The position numbers and the translations under genes were made by a program. Positions 7,748-14,932 of a DNA stretch of 47,369 nt are shown here, one piece after another. Below the pieces are notes generated by a model. The model saw only the letters and a list, made by a program, of their open reading frames with translations, was not told the DNA's origin and did no database searches. Within the stretch, counting starts at the first letter, position 1. The number at the start of each line of letters is the position of its first letter. The stretch comes from Clostridia bacterium. Its GTDB lineage: Bacteria; Bacillota; Clostridia; Christensenellales; Pumilibacteraceae. The stretch is taken from the NCBI GenBank assembly GCA_017623435.1, contig JAGAPD010000002.1:1-47369 (forward strand). Direction: 5' to 3'.

Positions 7748-9028
7748 ATGAGCGAAATAGTTTTTACTAAAAAATTACCCGTAAAGAAAGAGTACGACGT
7801 TATCGTTTGTGGCGGTGGCGTTGCAGGCGTTAGCGCGGCGGTTTCGGCGGCGAAAAGGGGCAAGTCCTGTCTTTTGGTGGAAAAATCCACTATTTTGGGC
7901 GGACTTGCGACGCTTGGGCTTATCAATTTGTTCGTGCCTATGTGTAACGGCAACGGCAAACAGATAATTTTCGGGCTTTGCGAAAAGTGGGTGAGAAAAA
8001 GCGCGCTTTACGGCTACGACACTATTCCTTCGCCTTGGCGCGACGGCGAGCCAAAAGAGCCCACTAATTTGCGCTATACCAACTGGTATTCGCCCTATAT
8101 TTTCGCTATGCAGCTGACTGAAGAAGTGGAGCAGAGCGGAGTGGATTTACTGTTTGACTGCACGAGCATTGAGCCGATTATGGAAGGTAATATTTGCCGT
8201 GGCGTGACCGTACTTACGAAGGCTGGAATTGAGTACTATTCTTGTAAAATGCTGGTGGACGCTACCGGTGATTTGGACGTAATGCGCCGTGCTGGCGTAC
8301 CCTATGCGCCCGGCAAAAACTACGCGACTTACATAGGCAAACAGATTACGCTTGACAGCTGTAAAAGAGCGGTTGAAAAGAATAATATTTTCGAGGCCTA
8401 TAAGCAGGTCAGCGGTTATAGCGCGTCGCTTTGGGGGGATAATCAGCCCGAGGGCGTACCGCGTTGGTCGGGGCTTACGGGCGAAGAGGTCAGCGATTAC
8501 CTCGTCACCAACCAAAAATTGATGCTGGAAAATATTAAAAATGATGACAGAAAGTCGCGCGACGTGGCGATGCTACCCCTTATGCCGCAGTTTAGAACGA
8601 CGGCGCATCTTATAGGCGATTATACCTTTACGGAGGGGGACGTATACCGCCATTTTGAAGATTCGGTGTGTGCAATCAACGATTTTGAGTACAAAAATTA
8701 CCTGTACGAAGTGCCTCTTCGTGCGCTATGTAGGCGCGATTATCCTAATATGATCACGGCAGGAAGGAGCGCAAGCGCGGAAGGATACGGCTGGGACGTA
8801 ATCAGAGTTATTCCGCCTGCGATTTTGACCGGTCAGGCGGCAGGCGAGGCGACTGCGCTGGCGATAGAGTCGGGCGTGGGCGTTGCGGAAGTGGATATCA
8901 AAGCTTTGCAATCGCGTTTAGAAAGCGAGGACGTAATGATTCATTTCCCCGACGAATACGTACCTGAGGATAAGAGTATGAGTATTCGCGAAAAAGTGTC
9001 CGTGGAAATCCCGGGTGGACATTTTTAG
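7748..9028 (+). CDS. FAD-dependent oxidoreductase (FAD_oxidored family)
   Basis: 426 residues. The N-terminal dinucleotide-binding fold has GGGVAG (22-27) and the ribose-binding acidic residue in LLVEK (E45), followed by LGGLATLGLINLF, typical of the PF12831 family. Near the C terminus, NMITAGRSASAEGYGWDVIR and TGQAAGEATALA contact the flavin in this family. No signal peptide. Members often sit beside glycoside-processing genes and are presumed to oxidise sugars or sugar acids; the true substrate is unknown. It starts after a GAGG site and the next gene follows after 9 nt. Confidence 0.85.
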   Translation: MSEIVFTKKLPVKKEYDVIVCGGGVAGVSAAVSAAKRGKSCLLVEKSTILGGLATLGLINLFVPMCNGNGKQIIFGLCEKWVRKSALYGYDTIPSPWRDGEPKEPTNLRYTNWYSPYIFAMQLTEEVEQSGVDLLFDCTSIEPIMEGNICRGVTVLTKAGIEYYSCKMLVDATGDLDVMRRAGVPYAPGKNYATYIGKQITLDSCKRAVEKNNIFEAYKQVSGYSASLWGDNQPEGVPRWSGLTGEEVSDYLVTNQKLMLENIKNDDRKSRDVAMLPLMPQFRTTAHLIGDYTFTEGDVYRHFEDSVCAINDFEYKNYLYEVPLRALCRRDYPNMITAGRSASAEGYGWDVIRVIPPAILTGQAAGEATALAIESGVGVAEVDIKALQSRLESEDVMIHFPDEYVPEDKSMSIREKVSVEIPGGHF

Positions 9029-9037
9029 GAGGCGAAA

Positions 9038-9958
9038 ATGATTAAAGCAACGCTCGTGCATTTGGGTACGAATATGTGGTACGATTTTGGTAACGACCGT
9101 CCGGGCTACTACAAGACTTGGGAAATAGGCGCAAGCGAGAAGATGCGCTTTGATAAAAAGCTGTGGATTGAGTACCTAAAAAAGATGAAAGAGTGCGGAG
9201 TAAACGCGATCGTTTTGGATATCGGCGACGGTATCGTTTACGACTCGCACCCCGAGCTTAAAATTGAAGGTTCGCTTACCAAAGAAGAGATAAAAAGTGA
9301 AATCGACAGGGTACGTGGTATGGGGTTTGATATAATTCCCAAGCTTAATTTTTCCACCTGTCACGACGTTTGGTTGAAAGATTACGCCAAAATGGTATCT
9401 ACTAAGACCTACTATAAGGTATGCGCGGATATTATAGAAGAAGTGTGCGATTTGTTCCAGCCTAAGTTTTTGCATTTGGGAATGGACGAGGAAGTTTACG
9501 AAAATCAAAAGCAGTACGACTATATCGTTATTCGCAACAACGAGCTTTGGTGGCACGACCTTTACTATTTCGTTGACTGCGTAGAAAAGAAGGGCGTGCG
9601 CGCGTGTATGTGGTCCGATTACGCCCGTCACCGCCCCGAAGAATTTGCACAAAAATGCCCTAAATCAGTCGTTCAATGCCCGTGGTATTACTTTGACAAA
9701 TTCTACGGCGAAATGGACGAAACGCACGCCGTCAGAGTTATGCCCTTTAAGTTTTTGGCAGAAAAAGGCTTTGATATTTTAGCAGGGGCGAGCAACGAAT
9801 ATTTTGAGGACAACGCCCAGCTTCTGCACGATTATTGTAAGGCGGAAATAGACGGCGATAAATATCTCGGAATTATCCAAACGACTTGGCTTTCGGTGGA
9901 AGAAAAGTGGCGTGAGCGACTTTTTAACGGTGCGGAGGTTATGGCGAATTTGAAATAA
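9038..9958 (+). CDS. GH20-like TIM-barrel protein
   Basis: 306 residues, whole length one barrel domain. Markers are NAIVLDIGDG (strand 1-2 region), GFDIIPKLNFS, and FLHLGMDEE near residues 143-151, which resembles the HxGxDE of beta-hexosaminidases where the D-E pair binds the N-acetyl group and donates the proton. VQCPWYYF and IIQTTWLS follow as late strands. It lacks the usual GH20 N-terminal domain and any signal peptide, so it is a minimal, cytoplasmic relative. With the GH109-like enzyme upstream, an amino-sugar glycoside is a reasonable guess. Confidence 0.65.
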   Translation: MIKATLVHLGTNMWYDFGNDRPGYYKTWEIGASEKMRFDKKLWIEYLKKMKECGVNAIVLDIGDGIVYDSHPELKIEGSLTKEEIKSEIDRVRGMGFDIIPKLNFSTCHDVWLKDYAKMVSTKTYYKVCADIIEEVCDLFQPKFLHLGMDEEVYENQKQYDYIVIRNNELWWHDLYYFVDCVEKKGVRACMWSDYARHRPEEFAQKCPKSVVQCPWYYFDKFYGEMDETHAVRVMPFKFLAEKGFDILAGASNEYFEDNAQLLHDYCKAEIDGDKYLGIIQTTWLSVEEKWRERLFNGAEVMANLK

Positions 9959-9991
9959 CGATAAAAAATTTTTTATCAGTCAAAATGGACG

Positions 9992-10031
9992 AAAACACGC
10001 AAACGACGGTATACGTATATGCGTGTTTTTA
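9992..10031 (+). terminator. Terminator of the GH109-like operon
   Basis: AAAACACGCA (9992-10001) / TGCGTGTTTT (10020-10029), 10 bp, 18-nt loop, ending in a T run; 34 nt after the stop codon. Confidence 0.75.
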
Positions 10032-10106
10032 ATTTTTATAAAGAATATAAGCGCGGTTTTGAGTGGCGAAACGGTATATAAAAAGTGATAGTTTCGTGAT
10101 ATTCGT

Positions 10107-10135
10107 TTGACACTTCGCGCGCGGTTTGATATAAT
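10107..10135 (+). promoter_or_regulatory. Consensus promoter of the membrane-protein pair
   Basis: Perfect -35 TTGACA (10107-10112), 17-nt GC-rich spacer and perfect -10 TATAAT (10130-10135). The start codon follows 29 nt later after TAGGAG. Strong constitutive expression is expected. Confidence 0.9.
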
Positions 10136-10164
10136 TGTACTAAGTATAATTTTAGGAGTAAAAT

Positions 10165-11316
10165 ATGTTAGGCAATCGTGTTTTCAGATTCATTGCGGTA
10201 GTAGTGCTTGCGGTGTTGGCGCTCGTGGCGGTGTATATGCTACTGTTCTGGATTTTGTTTGATTTGTTGGGCGGAATCGAGGCGCTTGGCGCAGTACCCA
10301 ACGAGTCGGCAAGAAGTGAAATGATGGGCGGACTGATATTCTCGTTCGCGATCTGTGTCGTAAACCAGTTCCTCGGCGACTTTCTCAACTTTGGTTTTTT
10401 GGATAACGCCGTAGGTAAATTCATAAAGCGCGTAATATTTTTTGCGGTCGTAATCGTAGCGCTGTTTTTTGCCGTTACGATTCATTTTCAGCACGTTGAG
10501 GATACGAATATTTCGTACGGTGGATTAGGCTTTTTCGCGTTTGCGTTCTATCAGGCGGTAGTGCTTGGTCCCGTTGCCAGTACCTTTCTTTGCTGTATGG
10601 CAACGGCGGACGACTGGGAAAAAGAAGGCTGGCCCTTCCTTCCTCTTATCGGCTGGGCAATGGGCGCGGTCGTAGGTATCGTGCTTGCCTTCCTTCGCGG
10701 AGTGGAATTTATCTCAAGCTACGGCTGTGTTATCGTAGGCGGACTTGCGCTCGTGGCGCTCGTGATTTATATGATAAAGGTCGGCTGGCCGTATAGCTTC
10801 GTCGGCCTCGGCTTTGGCGGTGGCGGATCGTACAGTAGCGGAAGTAGTTCGTATAGCGGAAGTTCGTATAGTGGAGGAAGTAGTTACGGCTCGTCGGGCA
10901 GTAGCGGTAGAAGTAGTTCTTCTTCGTCCTATTATACCGAAGAAGTAGAGCAACAGGATTACCGCAAAAGCGACGGCTTTTTCTTCAATTCGCTCCAAAT
11001 GGATATGTACCGTATCACGCGTTCGAGAAGTTGCACGCATACTCTTCCGCACAGCGTTGATTTAAGACTGGATATCCTCGAAAGCACGGATAACCGTGGC
11101 GTAAGATTTACCATTAACGGCAAGCTCGTGGGCGGATACATAACCGATCAGTCGGACGTAAACGACGTTCAAAACGCAATGCAAAGCGTACTTCAGGACG
11201 TTGCAAACTCGCTGGTCAGCGACGCGGAAAGCGCGGTGGACAGAGCGAGAGAAAAATATAAGGACTACGACAGAGAATTCAATATCAGCGTAAAAGTTGG
11301 TAGAATAAGCGCGTAA
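10165..11316 (+). CDS. Multi-pass membrane protein with Ser/Gly/Tyr-rich linker and soluble C-terminal domain
   Basis: 383 residues; family not recognised. Hydrophobic segments at about 8-34, 52-72, 88-108, 118-142, 158-178 and 185-205 suggest six membrane helices. Residues 217-257 are almost only Gly, Ser and Tyr, a flexible low-complexity tether. Residues 258-383 form a hydrophilic domain with mixed beta strands and a charged helix (SDAESAVDRAREKYKDYDRE). No signal peptide cleavage or catalytic motif seen. It is driven by a consensus promoter and followed 10 nt later by another small membrane protein, so the pair may form one complex. Confidence 0.75.
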   Translation: MLGNRVFRFIAVVVLAVLALVAVYMLLFWILFDLLGGIEALGAVPNESARSEMMGGLIFSFAICVVNQFLGDFLNFGFLDNAVGKFIKRVIFFAVVIVALFFAVTIHFQHVEDTNISYGGLGFFAFAFYQAVVLGPVASTFLCCMATADDWEKEGWPFLPLIGWAMGAVVGIVLAFLRGVEFISSYGCVIVGGLALVALVIYMIKVGWPYSFVGLGFGGGGSYSSGSSSYSGSSYSGGSSYGSSGSSGRSSSSSSYYTEEVEQQDYRKSDGFFFNSLQMDMYRITRSRSCTHTLPHSVDLRLDILESTDNRGVRFTINGKLVGGYITDQSDVNDVQNAMQSVLQDVANSLVSDAESAVDRAREKYKDYDREFNISVKVGRISA

Positions 11317-11326
11317 GGAGGCAAAA

Positions 11327-11893
11327 ATGGGAGGTTCATTTATTAAAAAGTTTCTTTTCGCGTTGCTTAAAATGCTTATGTTTTTCGCGCTTGCAATCGT
11401 GCTTTCGATTGAGGATGCGAGCGACGCGGAGGCGCTTGACGGGATTATCCATTCGCTTGCTTGGGTAGCAGGTCTCGTGTGCGCAGTAAACCTCGTATGG
11501 AAATGTATTGACTCCGGTGCGGACTGGAAAGTGTTTATCGGTTTCGTTGCGATTGCTTTTTTGGGCAATATTATCAGCGCTTTGGCACAGGTCGTTATCG
11601 TTATTACGGGCGGAGTAATAGTGGTGGAAGGACTTAGTAACCTTTCCTACGTGGGCGGATATTTTAAGGGCGCTTTTAGCTACAGAGGCACTAATTATAA
11701 CAGAGTAATTGCCTTTTGTAAGCTAACTTACCCCGTTGCAATCGCCTTGGTGGGCGCGTGTCTGATAGGTTGCGCTTTCAGTTTTTACGCAATATTCGTC
11801 TACGCGCAAATCGCTTGCTATGTAGCAGCTTTCGCTCATATTTTAGAGGCGGTTATGCTCGTTTGCCTCAAAAAACAAGGCTATATTGACTAA
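11327..11893 (+). CDS. Small multi-pass membrane protein
   Basis: 188 residues; family not recognised. Hydrophobic segments near 9-27, 42-60, 69-100 (one long or two) and 130-180 (two) suggest five to six membrane helices; the loops are short. It starts 10 nt after the stop of the preceding membrane protein, with AGGAGG, so the two are co-transcribed and probably translated in step. A terminator follows 18 nt after the stop. Confidence 0.75.
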   Translation: MGGSFIKKFLFALLKMLMFFALAIVLSIEDASDAEALDGIIHSLAWVAGLVCAVNLVWKCIDSGADWKVFIGFVAIAFLGNIISALAQVVIVITGGVIVVEGLSNLSYVGGYFKGAFSYRGTNYNRVIAFCKLTYPVAIALVGACLIGCAFSFYAIFVYAQIACYVAAFAHILEAVMLVCLKKQGYID

Positions 11894-11911
11894 TTGAAAA
11901 GAATAAAAAAT

Positions 11912-11938
11912 GACTTACCGATTTGGTAAGTCTTTTTT
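11912..11938 (+). terminator. Terminator T1 (first copy of the cassette terminator)
   Basis: GACTTACC (11912-11919) / GGTAAGTC (11925-11932), 5-nt loop GATTT, then six T. The same stem recurs at 12808, 13492 and 14176 and marks the borders of the lipoprotein cassettes. Confidence 0.9.
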
Positions 11939-11978
11939 ACATATTTTTAGAGTAATTAGTATGATTTTATATATCCTA

Positions 11979-12007
11979 TTGACAAGCGCGTATATGCGCA
12001 GTATAAT
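11979..12007 (+). promoter_or_regulatory. Cassette promoter P1 with palindromic spacer
   Basis: Perfect TTGACA (11979-11984), 17-nt spacer and perfect TATAAT (12002-12007). The spacer contains GCGCGTATATGCGC, a GCGC-N6-GCGC dyad placed where a bound repressor would block RNA polymerase. The same promoter occurs before the next two genes. Confidence 0.9.
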
Positions 12008-12058
12008 AATACTGTAAATGCGTTTTCACAACTCAAAATTTCATAAGGAGAGAGAATT

Positions 12059-12748
12059 GTGAGTAAATTTAAATTAGTCATAAAAATAATTTTATTGGTT
12101 TTGGCTGTTGCATTAATCGTTGGGATTATTTATGCTTGTACTCCAGATAGAATTGATGACTATAGCGTAGAAGAACATATGGTAAGGATTGAAAAAGAAC
12201 TGCAAGAAAGATATCCCGAAAGAAAATATACAGCTGGGGGCGTAAAAGTAAGTTTTGGTGATTATGAAATCTTTCCAGTATATAGTACAATTGGAAAAAT
12301 AAGATTTTTTCTTATTGAATTGCAACCATATGGATTTATAATGGTTAAGTGTAGCGAAAAAAATTCAAGATTGGTGTCTTGGCTGACGAATAATAGTATG
12401 TACTTTTTTTCGGACGTTATAGGTGGGGATTATTATAAATGGTCGCCGTATATAAAAGATCCATCAAAAAATCAGCCTAAACCTGACGTGGACAAACAAT
12501 GGATTCTTGATAAAAACGGTGAACGAATTTATTATAGAGAAAGTCCATATTACGTTACGGGCAATATTAATGAAAAGAAATATCTTATAGAGTTAAAATC
12601 TAACGAATATATATTTGCCATAAAAAAAGATGGTGAATTTATAAATTTGATAAGTGGTGAAAAAATTGATCTGAATGATGATGAGGAAAATTTACGAAAG
12701 ACACAAGCAACGATGAATATTGTTTTTGGTACTAAGCATTATATCTAA
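12059..12748 (+). CDS. Putative lipoprotein, first cassette gene
   Basis: 229 residues from GTG 12059 after AAGGAGAGAG. The N terminus is basic, then hydrophobic to residue 25, then IYAC with Cys27, a weak lipobox. The mature part is charged and aromatic, AT-rich in DNA, and matches no family I recognise. Promoter, 5' leader (CTCAAAATTTCATAAGGAGAG) and the following terminator are shared with the next two genes, but the signal peptide is different from theirs. Probably attached to the outer face of the membrane. Low GC compared with the genes upstream suggests a foreign origin. Confidence 0.7.
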   Translation: MSKFKLVIKIILLVLAVALIVGIIYACTPDRIDDYSVEEHMVRIEKELQERYPERKYTAGGVKVSFGDYEIFPVYSTIGKIRFFLIELQPYGFIMVKCSEKNSRLVSWLTNNSMYFFSDVIGGDYYKWSPYIKDPSKNQPKPDVDKQWILDKNGERIYYRESPYYVTGNINEKKYLIELKSNEYIFAIKKDGEFINLISGEKIDLNDDEENLRKTQATMNIVFGTKHYI

Positions 12749-12807
12749 TAGATAGGAGATTAAAGAAAAAAATTCGCAGTTTTTCTAAACGATTAGCAAA
12801 GAAAAAA

Positions 12808-12834
12808 GGCTTACCACCTCGGTAAGTCTTTTTT
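12808..12834 (+). terminator. Terminator T2
   Basis: GGCTTACC (12808-12815) / GGTAAGTC (12821-12828) with one G-T pair, loop ACCTC, then six T. Confidence 0.9.
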
Positions 12835-12874
12835 ATATATTTTTAGAGTAATTAGTATAATTTTATATATCCTA

Positions 12875-12903
12875 TTGACAAGCGCGTATATGCGCAGTAT
12901 AAT
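12875..12903 (+). promoter_or_regulatory. Cassette promoter P2
   Basis: TTGACA (12875-12880), spacer of 17 nt with GCGCGTATATGCGC, TATAAT (12898-12903). Identical to P1 over both boxes and the spacer. Confidence 0.9.
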
Positions 12904-12955
12904 AATACTGTAAATATGTTTCCGTATCGCTGAATTTTGCAAAAGGAGAGGGAAT

Positions 12956-13435
12956 ATGAAGCGAAAAAAGTGGATAAAAGTTCTATCGTTATTGTTTAGC
13001 GTAATGCTACTTTGCGTTGGCGTTGTTGGGTGCGAGCAAAGTGATGAAGGAAACTTATGTGCTGCGGATTTCGTATTAACAATATCGACAAGTAAAAATA
13101 AGTTTCAAAGAAATGATGAAATAAAAGTTGAAATTATGTTTAAAAACATAAGTGAAATGGACGTTGAAATAGCTTATTATCATTTGATAACACCATTTAT
13201 TCCTACGGCAACGAATTATCCAACAGTAACAGAAATGCCACCTGCACCTTACATTGAGAAGGTTGTTAGTCAACAATCAATTGTCACGACAAATGATTTA
13301 GGAGGATATTTTGAGAGTGGAAAACACGAAATTAAATATAAGGCGCAGTTTTATTTAAATTGGGGCAAAGAAACTGAACAAATGTTTGTTGTTTGGTCTA
13401 ATGTGATATATATTGAAGTAGAAGAATCTTTATGA
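12956..13435 (+). CDS. Lipoprotein with Ig-like domain, second cassette gene
   Basis: 159 residues. Type II signal peptide MKRKKWIKVLSLLFSV.., lipobox VVGC with Cys26. The mature part starts FVLTISTSKNKFQRNDEIKV and VEIMFKNIS, a beta-sandwich pattern that resembles the BsuPI protease-inhibitor or similar Ig-like domains; I rate this resemblance as weak. Residues 1-29 are identical to those of the next gene, after which the two proteins have nothing in common. Stop codon TGA. AT-rich. Likely lipid-anchored outside the membrane. Confidence 0.8.
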   Translation: MKRKKWIKVLSLLFSVMLLCVGVVGCEQSDEGNLCAADFVLTISTSKNKFQRNDEIKVEIMFKNISEMDVEIAYYHLITPFIPTATNYPTVTEMPPAPYIEKVVSQQSIVTTNDLGGYFESGKHEIKYKAQFYLNWGKETEQMFVVWSNVIYIEVEESL

Positions 13436-13491
13436 AAATGTCAAAAAAATATTCTTATTCACAGTTTTTCTAAACGATTAGCAAAGAAAAA

Positions 13492-13518
13492 GGCTTACCA
13501 CCTCGGTAAGTCTTTTTT
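13492..13518 (+). terminator. Terminator T3
   Basis: GGCTTACC (13492-13499) / GGTAAGTC (13505-13512), loop ACCTC, then six T. Confidence 0.9.
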
Positions 13519-13558
13519 ATATATTTTTAGAGTAATTAGTATAATTTTATATATTCTA

Positions 13559-13587
13559 TTGACAAGCGCGTATATGCGTAGTATAAT
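13559..13587 (+). promoter_or_regulatory. Cassette promoter P3
   Basis: TTGACA (13559-13564), 17-nt spacer with GCGCGTATATGCGT (one base changed in the dyad compared with P1 and P2), TATAAT (13582-13587). Confidence 0.9.
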
Positions 13588-13640
13588 AATACTGCAAATA
13601 TGTTTCCGCAACTCAAAATTTCATAAAAAGGAGAGAGAAT

Positions 13641-14096
13641 ATGAAACGAAAAAAGTGGATAAAAGTTCTATCGTTATTGTTTAGCGTAATGCTACTTTGC
13701 GTTGGCGTTGTTGGGTGCGAGCAAAGCGAAAATATTGATGAAAACATTCAATATTTTACTTTACCTGACGTTGTTGTTGGGGAAACTTTTGAGTTGGAAG
13801 TAGAAGCGATATATGGTGTTTATAATATACGAAGTTGTGTAATTGATATTGAGGCAATGGAATGTGTTTCAAGAAAATTTGTTCCGCCTAATAACGACCC
13901 CAATATTATTGGTGGTGGAACGTTTGTATATACGTTTAAGCCATATTGTTTAGGAGAATATAAGATTAAAATATCTTGGCATCACGTTATGGCTGGAGTT
14001 GAAGAATATAAAGATAATTTAGAATATAATACACCATATAAAACGAACATTTATACTGTAAAATTTGTACGGTTACCTGATGTGCAAGGAGAGTAG
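13641..14096 (+). CDS. Lipoprotein with chagasin-like domain, third cassette gene
   Basis: 151 residues. The signal peptide and lipobox VVGC (Cys26) are identical to the preceding gene. The mature part has VVVGETFELEVEA, then GGGTFVYTFKP, then GEYKIKISWHH, and ends in YTVKFVRL. The order and spacing recall the chagasin/I42 cysteine-protease inhibitor fold (GETFELELEA.., GGxGxxxFxFKA, GExxIxLxYxRPW), but the NPTTG loop and RPW motif are not conserved, so this is a weak assignment. Likely lipid-anchored outside the membrane. AT-rich. Confidence 0.75.
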   Translation: MKRKKWIKVLSLLFSVMLLCVGVVGCEQSENIDENIQYFTLPDVVVGETFELEVEAIYGVYNIRSCVIDIEAMECVSRKFVPPNNDPNIIGGGTFVYTFKPYCLGEYKIKISWHHVMAGVEEYKDNLEYNTPYKTNIYTVKFVRLPDVQGE

Positions 14097-14147
14097 GGTA
14101 TTATGGAACAAAATATAAAAAAATTCTTATCGTGTAGTATTGTTAAT

Positions 14148-14204
14148 GTTTTTCTAAATAATTAGCAAAGAAAAGGGCTTACCGATTTGGTAAGTCTTTT
14201 TTTT
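14148..14204 (+). terminator. Terminator T4, last cassette border
   Basis: GGCTTACC (14176-14183) / GGTAAGTC (14189-14196), loop GATTT as in T1, then eight T. It is preceded by GTTTTTCTAAATAATTAGCAAA, the same lead-in as copies A and B. No promoter module follows; the S10 operon begins instead. Confidence 0.9.
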
Positions 14205-14331
14205 CTTTTTTAAACGCATACGCGTGCGCGCGCGTTATCATTAAAAAGAAGTGGGCGGATTTGGGTAAAAAAAGACTTTTTTAAAATCGTAAAAAAGGTT
14301 TAAAATAGTTTAAAAAAGTGCGTAAAAACGC

Positions 14332-14360
14332 TTGACAGAGTGGGCGCAATCGTTTATAAT
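14332..14360 (+). promoter_or_regulatory. Promoter of the S10-spc-alpha cluster
   Basis: Perfect TTGACA (14332-14337), 17-nt spacer, perfect TATAAT (14355-14360). It is the main promoter for the long ribosomal transcript. The cluster is not preceded by rpsL, rpsG, fusA and tuf, so rpsJ is the first gene. Confidence 0.9.
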
Positions 14361-14366
14361 TATAGG

Positions 14367-14600
14367 GCTGTACTGTAGGTGCGGTATTTTTCTGAGCGCA
14401 TTTTTGGGATGACGCTTGAGGTTGCTTCCGTAAAATCTAACGCTAAGGACGGAGGGTAACTCAGGCCGACAAGTGCGGATAAAGATCCGTGCGACGCAAA
14501 AAACGCGTGTGCGAGGCTTATTTGACGGGCCTCTAAAAATTGCTCAGATTTGACACACACGAGCGAGTTATTGCGAAACACTTAGAATGGAGGAGTAAAA
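14367..14600 (+). promoter_or_regulatory. Long structured 5' leader of the S10 operon
   Basis: About 230 nt separate the promoter from rpsJ. Several hairpins can form, for example CTTCCGT with ACGGAGG (about 14427-14456), GTGCGGAT with ATCCGTGC (about 14474-14493), and an outer AGGCC/GGCCT pairing around 14462-14540. There is no open frame with a start site. In other bacteria the S10 operon is controlled by L4 binding its leader; whether this leader does the same cannot be seen. It matches no riboswitch I recognise. Confidence 0.5.
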
Positions 14601-14909
14601 ATGGCAAGTCAAAAGATTCGTATCAAACTTAAAGCGTACGACCACGAGCTTATCGATCAGTCGGCAGCGCGAATAGTTGAAACGGCAAAGAAAACGGGCA
14701 CGAAAGTAAGCGGTCCTATTCCGCTTCCTACCGAGAAAGAGGTAGTTACGATCTTGCGTGCGGTGCACAAGTATAAGGATAGCAGAGAGCAGTTCGAAAT
14801 CCGCACCCACAAGAGACTCATTGATATTTACAGCCCCTCGGCAAAGACGGTTGATTCTCTTATGAAACTCGATCTTCCTGCGGGCGTGGATATTCAGATT
14901 AAGTTATAA
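14601..14909 (+). CDS. rpsJ: Ribosomal protein S10
   Basis: 102 residues, standard length, beginning [20 protein letters not shown] and containing [16 protein letters not shown] and the HKRLIDI segment of the S10 family. Part of the 30S head; also the NusE factor in antitermination with NusB. First gene of the cluster, after GGAGGAG. The 5' leader ahead of it is long. Confidence 0.98.
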   Translation: MASQKIRIKLKAYDHELIDQSAARIVETAKKTGTKVSGPIPLPTEKEVVTILRAVHKYKDSREQFEIRTHKRLIDIYSPSAKTVDSLMKLDLPAGVDIQIKL

Positions 14910-14932
14910 GTCACGCGGAGGTTATTACGATT

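Larger units (their letters stand above)
12777..13041 (+). repeat. Cassette module, copy A (terminator, promoter, leader, signal peptide)
   Basis: About 265 bp, starting CAGTTTTTCTAAACGATTAG and ending at GAGCAAAG, just after the codon of the lipidated cysteine. It carries the terminator of the previous gene, the promoter, the leader and the whole signal-peptide coding part of the next gene. Copy B (13462-13726) is nearly identical. A shorter relative covers 11912-12058 and a terminator-only copy covers 14148-14204. Identity stops sharply where the mature protein begins. Confidence 0.9.
13462..13726 (+). repeat. Cassette module, copy B
   Basis: Second near-identical copy of the 265-bp module described at 12777-13041. 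The differences are concentrated in the 5' leader just after the -10 box (here CTCAAAATTTCATAAAAAGG). The 86-nt signal-peptide coding part differs by a single base (AAG/AAA, both Lys). Confidence 0.9.
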
